Below, in pieces: positions 5,475 to 9,237 of a stretch of 9,237 nucleotides of DNA. Source of the DNA: an uncultured Actinomycetes bacterium (GTDB lineage: Bacteria; Actinomycetota; Acidimicrobiia; Acidimicrobiales; Acidimicrobilacustridaceae); assembly GCA_945957335.1 (NCBI GenBank), contig CAMFLJ010000136.1, positions 1 through 9,237 of the forward strand. Direction: 5' to 3'. The position numbers and the translations under genes were made by a program. Each line of letters starts with the position of its first letter. Positions within the stretch are counted from its first letter, which is position 1. The notes under the pieces were generated by a model that worked only from the letters and a program-made list of their open reading frames with translations, did not search any database and was not told the origin of the DNA.

Positions 5475-7286
5475 ATGACCGCCGTCGACACCACCGCGCC
5501 CGACCCCGACCTCACCGCCGCCGACGTGGCATGGGACCTCGAGCCCCTCGTCGACGGGGAAGGCCCCGAGGGCGTCGCGGCCCTGATGGCCGCCGGCGAG
5601 GCCGCGGCCGAGAAGGTCGAGGCGTACCGCGGTCGCATCGCCGAGCTGTCGGCCACCGAGCTGGCCGACGTCATGGGCGCTATGGCCGACATGAACGATG
5701 CCGTGGGCCGGGCCGGCTCCTACGTCAGCCTGCGCTTCTCGGTCGACACCTCCGACCCCGAGCGGGGCGCCGCCATGCAGCGCTTCCAGGAGGAGGCCAC
5801 GGCGATCGGCACACGCGTGCTGTTCCTCGAGCTCGAGTGGGCCGAGGTCGACGACGACCGCGCCGCGGAGCTCCTCGCCTCCTCCGAGCTCGACTTCTGC
5901 CGCTACTACCTCGAATCGGCCCGCCGCTACCGGCCCCACCTGCTCACCGAGCCGGAGGAGAAGGTGCTCACCGAGAAGCACGTGACCGGTTCCTCCGCGT
6001 GGAGCCGGCTGTTCGACGAGCTCACCTCGGCCATCGTCGTCGACCTCCCGGACGGGCCGACCAGCCTCGAGCAGGGCCTGGCCCGGCTCGGCTCGCCCGA
6101 CCACGAGGCCCGCAAGGCCGCCGCCGAGGCCGTCACCGCCGGGCTGGCGCCGGGCCTGCGCACCCGGGCGTTCGTCTTCAACACGCTGATGGCCGACAAG
6201 GCCACCGACGACCGGCTCCGCCACTACGACAGCTGGATCGCCAGCCGCAACCTCTCGAACCAGGCCAGCGACGAGTCGGTGCAGGCGCTGGTCGACTCGG
6301 TCGTGGCCCGCTACGACATCCCGCAGCGCTGGTACCGGCTGAAGGCGCAGATGCTCGGCGTCGACCGCATCGCCGACTACGACCGCATGGCGTCGGTGGC
6401 CGAGGCCGAGCAGGAGTTCGGCTGGTCCGAGGCCACCGAGGTCGTGCTCGACGCCTACGGCTCGTTCTCCGACGAGCTGGCCGGCGTGGTGCGCACCTTC
6501 ATCGACCGCAGCTGGATCGACGCCCCCGTGCGCCCCGGCAAGCGCCCCGGCGCCTTCTGCGCCTACACCGTGCCGAGCGCCCACCCGTTCCTGCTCCTCA
6601 ACTGGACGAGCCGCCGGCGTGACGTGCTCACCCTGGCCCACGAGCTCGGCCACGGCCTGCACGCCTACCTGGCCCGCGAGCAGGGGATCTTCCACCAGAC
6701 CACCCCGCTGACCCTGGCCGAGACGGCCTCGGTGTTCGGCGAGACCGTCACCTTCGGCCGCCTGCTGGCCGACACCACCGACCCGGCGGCACGCCTCGCG
6801 CTGCTGGCCGAGAGCCTCGAGGGCCAGATCGCCACCGTGTTCCGCCAGGTGGCGATGAACCGCTTCGAGGACGCCGTGCACACCCACCGCCGTGAGGTCG
6901 GCGAGCTGTCGGTCGACGACTTCGGCGACGCGTGGGAGCGCACCCAGACGGCGATGCTCGGTGACGCCGTGGAGATCACGCCCGGCTACCGAACCTGGTG
7001 GAGCTACATCCCGCACTTCATCGGCTCGCCCGGCTACGTCTACGCCTACGCCTACGGGCAGCTGCTCGCCCTCGCCGTGTACGCGCGCTACGAGGCCGAG
7101 GGCGCCGCCTTCGTGCCCGCCTACCTCGACCTGCTGCGCGCCGGCGGCTCGATGGAGCCCGAGGCCCTCGGCCGCATCGTGGGCGTCGACCTGTCCGACC
7201 CGGGCTTCTGGGACGGGGGCCTCGCCATCATCGACGGCCAGCTCGCCGCCGCCGAGGCCGCCGCCCGCGACGCCGGCCGCCTCTGA
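5475..7286 (+). CDS. pepF: M3-family oligoendopeptidase (PepF-type zinc metallopeptidase)
   Basis: This 603-residue cytoplasmic zinc peptidase cleaves short peptides; the length is normal for the M3B/PepF group. The N-terminal half is helical and acidic (for example LSATELADVMGAMADMNDAV and ESARRYRPHLLTEPEEKVL), as in family members, where it forms one wall of the deep channel. The catalytic zinc motif is HELGH: His389, Glu390 as general base, and His393. Glu416 in TLAETASVF is the expected third ligand, 23 residues on. The PHFIGSPGYVYAYAYG block (His514 to Gly528) is the family's C-terminal substrate-binding segment. The upstream GAFCAYTVPSAHPFLLLNW strand forms the active-site edge. No signal peptide or membrane segment is seen. 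The ATG at 5475 is supported by TAGCGT at leaderless spacing. It is probably a peptide-recycling enzyme; physiological substrates are unknown. Confidence 0.93.
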   Translation: MTAVDTTAPDPDLTAADVAWDLEPLVDGEGPEGVAALMAAGEAAAEKVEAYRGRIAELSATELADVMGAMADMNDAVGRAGSYVSLRFSVDTSDPERGAAMQRFQEEATAIGTRVLFLELEWAEVDDDRAAELLASSELDFCRYYLESARRYRPHLLTEPEEKVLTEKHVTGSSAWSRLFDELTSAIVVDLPDGPTSLEQGLARLGSPDHEARKAAAEAVTAGLAPGLRTRAFVFNTLMADKATDDRLRHYDSWIASRNLSNQASDESVQALVDSVVARYDIPQRWYRLKAQMLGVDRIADYDRMASVAEAEQEFGWSEATEVVLDAYGSFSDELAGVVRTFIDRSWIDAPVRPGKRPGAFCAYTVPSAHPFLLLNWTSRRRDVLTLAHELGHGLHAYLAREQGIFHQTTPLTLAETASVFGETVTFGRLLADTTDPAARLALLAESLEGQIATVFRQVAMNRFEDAVHTHRREVGELSVDDFGDAWERTQTAMLGDAVEITPGYRTWWSYIPHFIGSPGYVYAYAYGQLLALAVYARYEAEGAAFVPAYLDLLRAGGSMEPEALGRIVGVDLSDPGFWDGGLAIIDGQLAAAEAAARDAGRL

Positions 7287-7310
7287 CCCGCCGCCGCCCC
7301 TGCCGCCGGC

Positions 7311-7416
7311 GTGCCGTGAGGGCCAGGGCGACCGTTCCGGTCGTCCGGCCCCTCGTCGGGCGTGACACCGCCGTGCCGTGAGGGTCAGGGTGACCGTTCC
7401 GGTCGCCTGGGCCCTC
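7311..7416. repeat. Two tandem copies of an imperfect 37-nt hairpin
   Basis: Positions 7311-7354 and 7373-7416 are 44-bp direct repeats with five differences, offset by 62 bp. Each contains a hairpin with a TTC loop and a 17-position stem. Copy 1 is 7318-7334 with 7338-7354: two mismatches and one G-U. Copy 2 is 7380-7396 with 7400-7416: one mismatch and three G-U pairs. The core in both is GACCG-TTC-CGGTC. Four of the five differences fall where pairing is kept in both copies (G-C to G-U, G-U to G-C, C-G to U-G) or improved (C-C to U-G), and the same A-G mismatch is shared. The element fills the gap between the oligoendopeptidase stop and the P450 promoter. It may act as a tandem terminator without a T-run, as an mRNA 3' stabiliser, or belong to a dispersed extragenic palindrome family. 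Confidence 0.8.
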
Positions 7417-7441
7417 CCGGACGGGGGCCGCGGCGGGTGGG

Positions 7442-7447
7442 TAGCGT
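7442..7447 (+). promoter_or_regulatory. TAGCGT -10 element of the P450 gene
   Basis: TAGCGT, the same hexamer as at 5463, lies 30 nt before the ATG at 7478. It would start transcription near 7454, leaving a short leader of about 24 nt with a ribosome binding site (AGGGGGGA, 7468-7475). No clear -35 hexamer is seen in the GC-rich sequence upstream. Confidence 0.45.
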
Positions 7448-7477
7448 CGGGAGCGGCGACACGTCCGAGGGGGGACC

Positions 7478-8761
7478 ATGGCGACCACGACACCGGCGTC
7501 GGCCACCGAGCTCGGGCTCGACCTGACCGACCGAGAGCTCTACCGCCACGGCTTCCCGCACGAGCAGCTCGCGTTGCTGCGCGACGAGCCGGTGTGGTGG
7601 CACCCGCTCACGCCCGGCGTCGAGGAGCTGCGCCCGACCGGCTTCTACGTCGTCGCCCGCCACGACGTCGTGCGCGAGGTGAGCCGCGACCCGCAGCGCT
7701 TCACCGCCTTCCACGGCAGCTCCCTCACCGACGTGGCGCCCGAGCGCCAGGGCCAGGCCATCGTCAACTCCGACCCGCCGGTGCAGAGCCGGTTCCGCCG
7801 CCTCGTGAGCCTCGGCTTCACGCCCCGGATGGTGGCGCAGCTCGACGAGATGATGGAGGGCTGGGCCCGCCGCATCGTCGACTCGCTGGCCGGGCGTGAC
7901 CGCTGCGAGTTCGTCGCCGACGTGGCCGAGCTGCTGCCGCTGCACGTCATCGCCGACATCGTCGGCATCCCCGTCGACGAACGGCCAGCGATCTTCGACG
8001 ACGTCAAGGCGATGCTGCGGGCCTTCGACCCCGAGACCGGCGTCGACCCGGCCGAGCACCAGAACGCCCAGATGCGGATGCTGGTCTACGCCCACACGCT
8101 CAGCTCGGCCCGGCGCGACGCGCCCGAGGACGACGTGTGGTCGAAGCTCGTTCACGCCCAGCTCACCCTCGACGATGGCTCGACCACGGAGCTGAACGAG
8201 ATCGAGCTCGACCTGTGGTTCCTGATCCTCGCCATCGCCGGCTCGGAGACGACGCGCAACGCCATCGCCATCGGCCTCAAGACGCTGCTCGAGCACCCCG
8301 ACCAGCTGGCGCGACTGCGTGAACGGCCCGAGCTGATCGACACCGCCGTCGACGAGATCATCCGCTGGTCGAGCCCGGTGCTCTACCACCGGCGCACCGT
8401 CGCGGCCGACACCGAGCTGCGCGGCGTGCCCCTCTCCGGTGACGTGCCGATCACCATGTTCTGGCCGGCCGCCAACCGCGACGAGCGGGTGTTCCCCGAC
8501 CCGGGCCGCTTCGACATCACCCGCACCCCGAACGACCACGTGGCCTTCGGCGGTGGAGGGCCCCACTACTGCCTGGGCGCCAACCTCGCCAAGCGCGAGG
8601 TGAAGGTGATGTTCGCCGAGCTGCTGGCGCGGGTCGACGAGCTGGCCCTCGACGACGACCCGCCCGGTGGCGCGGGCGTCAGCTGGTCGGTGCCGGGCAT
8701 GGCCGTGCCCGTCGGCATCGGCCTCGACCGCCTGCCCGTGCGCTACCGGCTGAAGGGCTGA
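7478..8761 (+). CDS. Cytochrome P450 (CYP124/125/142-like)
   Basis: This 427-residue soluble haem monooxygenase has the full set of P450 signatures. The I-helix oxygen-activation motif is A254-G-S-E-T-T259, the K-helix ExxR is E293-I-I-R296, and the haem-binding loop FGGGGPHYCLGANLAKRE carries the thiolate ligand Cys365. The N-terminal pattern (HGFPHEQLALLRDEPVWWHP) and the haem loop resemble the mycobacterial CYP124/125/142 group, which oxidises methyl-branched lipids and sterol side chains; that likeness is from memory. The enzyme needs a ferredoxin and a reductase, and neither is encoded here. The ATG at 7478 is well supported by AGGGGGGA (7468-7475) 2 nt upstream and by a TAGCGT -10 element. 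A carotenoid oxygenase gene follows 72 bp downstream on the same strand, so the substrate may be an isoprenoid or other lipid. Confidence 0.93.
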   Translation: MATTTPASATELGLDLTDRELYRHGFPHEQLALLRDEPVWWHPLTPGVEELRPTGFYVVARHDVVREVSRDPQRFTAFHGSSLTDVAPERQGQAIVNSDPPVQSRFRRLVSLGFTPRMVAQLDEMMEGWARRIVDSLAGRDRCEFVADVAELLPLHVIADIVGIPVDERPAIFDDVKAMLRAFDPETGVDPAEHQNAQMRMLVYAHTLSSARRDAPEDDVWSKLVHAQLTLDDGSTTELNEIELDLWFLILAIAGSETTRNAIAIGLKTLLEHPDQLARLRERPELIDTAVDEIIRWSSPVLYHRRTVAADTELRGVPLSGDVPITMFWPAANRDERVFPDPGRFDITRTPNDHVAFGGGGPHYCLGANLAKREVKVMFAELLARVDELALDDDPPGGAGVSWSVPGMAVPVGIGLDRLPVRYRLKG

Positions 8762-8833
8762 CCCTTCGCGGCCGATGTACACCGGACGTGAGGTGGCGCC
8801 GGTGGCGCGCCCGAGACGGCGAACGGAGCGACG

Positions 8834-9237
8834 ATGGCCGAGCTGACCCCGGTCGACATGGCGACCCACCCCTACCTCTCGGGGCGGTTCGCCCCGACGG
8901 CCGACGAGCTCGACGTCGACCGGCTCGAGGTGGAGGGGACACTGCCCGACGGGCTGGTCGGGGCGTACCTGCGCAACGGGCCGAACCCGATGTTCCCGCC
9001 CCTCGGCAGCTACACGTTCCCGATGGAGGGCGACGCCATGGTGCACGGCGTCTGGTTCGACGGCGAGGGTGGTGCCCGCTACCGCAACCGGTGGGTCCGC
9101 ACCAAGGGCATGGCCGTCGACGTGGCCGCCGGGCGCGACGTGTTCGGTGGGCTCATGTCGCCGGCGCTCGTCGACCCTGCCACGCTCGGCCCCGATCCCG
9201 ACCCGGGCTGGCCGTTCCGCCTCGACCCGTTCATCAA
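8834..9237 (+). CDS. Carotenoid oxygenase (RPE65/CCD) family protein, 5' part
   Basis: This gene runs off the right edge; the first 134 residues are visible with no stop. The N-terminus matches the carotenoid cleavage oxygenase family: LEVEGTLPDGLVGAYLRNGPNP (31-52), GDAMVHGVWFDG (66-77), and ARYRNRWVRT (81-90). Members are non-haem iron dioxygenases that cleave a double bond in carotenoids, apocarotenoids or stilbenes, using four His ligands. The first of these is expected near residue 180, beyond the window, so catalytic competence cannot be judged. In the segment before GDAMVHG, the more usual YH is Y60-T61 here. The ATG at 8834 has GGAG at 8825-8828, 5 nt upstream, a normal ribosome binding site. 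No distinct promoter is visible in the 72-bp gap, so cotranscription with the P450 is likely. Confidence 0.88.
   Translation, partial: MAELTPVDMATHPYLSGRFAPTADELDVDRLEVEGTLPDGLVGAYLRNGPNPMFPPLGSYTFPMEGDAMVHGVWFDGEGGARYRNRWVRTKGMAVDVAAGRDVFGGLMSPALVDPATLGPDPDPGWPFRLDPFI

Noticed and set aside
7287..7477. Possible CRISPR-like repeat-spacer pattern
   Set aside because: There are only two copies, each a self-complementary hairpin with five differences, an 18-bp gap and no cas genes. A tandem hairpin element explains it better.
4848..7493. Very long minus-strand open frame (881 codons) opposite the SRPBCC and oligoendopeptidase genes
   Set aside because: The translation is low-complexity, rich in Gly, Val, Arg, Glu and His with no family motif, and lies antisense to a gene with a complete zinc-peptidase signature. 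It is a GC-bias shadow.
8792..8808. Short direct repeat GGTGGCGC twice with 9-bp spacing before the carotenoid oxygenase gene
   Set aside because: Eight-base repeats of G and C are expected often at this GC content, and there is no promoter context to give it meaning.
7385..9046. Long minus-strand open frame (553 codons) opposite the P450 gene
   Set aside because: It lacks recognisable motifs and is antisense to an unmistakable P450 and the start of a carotenoid oxygenase.

Overview
The window is very GC-rich, with dense, mostly co-oriented genes and frequent GTG starts. It looks like an actinobacterial chromosome. A member of the mycothiol-dependent maleylpyruvate isomerase family and TANNNT-type promoter elements placed directly before start codons agree with this. 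The overall style, together with the P450, carotenoid oxygenase and SRPBCC genes, would suit an Acidimicrobiia-like lineage, but that placement is an inference. No mobile element, tRNA, rRNA, CRISPR array or prophage gene is visible.

Layout. (1) Positions 2-3082 hold a tight plus-strand operon: the 3' end of a ThiB-like substrate-binding protein, a fused two-half permease (ThiP-like) and an ATPase (ThiQ-like with a C-terminal TOBE-like extension). Together they form a probable thiamine importer. (2) Positions 3102-4221 hold a family 2 glycosyltransferase with its own likely promoter. (3) Positions 4225-4914 (minus strand) hold a DinB/maleylpyruvate isomerase-type metal-binding protein, convergent with the glycosyltransferase and divergent from the next gene. 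(4) Positions 4992-5465 hold a small SRPBCC-fold protein, followed at once by an M3-family oligoendopeptidase (5475-7286). (5) Positions 7287-7477 are noncoding and hold two tandem copies of an imperfect hairpin, then a promoter and ribosome binding site. (6) Positions 7478-8761 hold a cytochrome P450, followed by the 5' part of a carotenoid oxygenase family gene (8834 to the window edge). The last two may form an oxidative isoprenoid or lipid module.

Most of the window is ordinary housekeeping and accessory metabolism, and I found no convincing new multi-gene system. The points most worth checking are the covarying tandem hairpins at 7318-7354 and 7380-7416, the -10-like hexamers exactly 6 nt before three neighbouring start codons (a leaderless pattern), a probable start-site correction for the glycosyltransferase, and the P450/carotenoid oxygenase pair.
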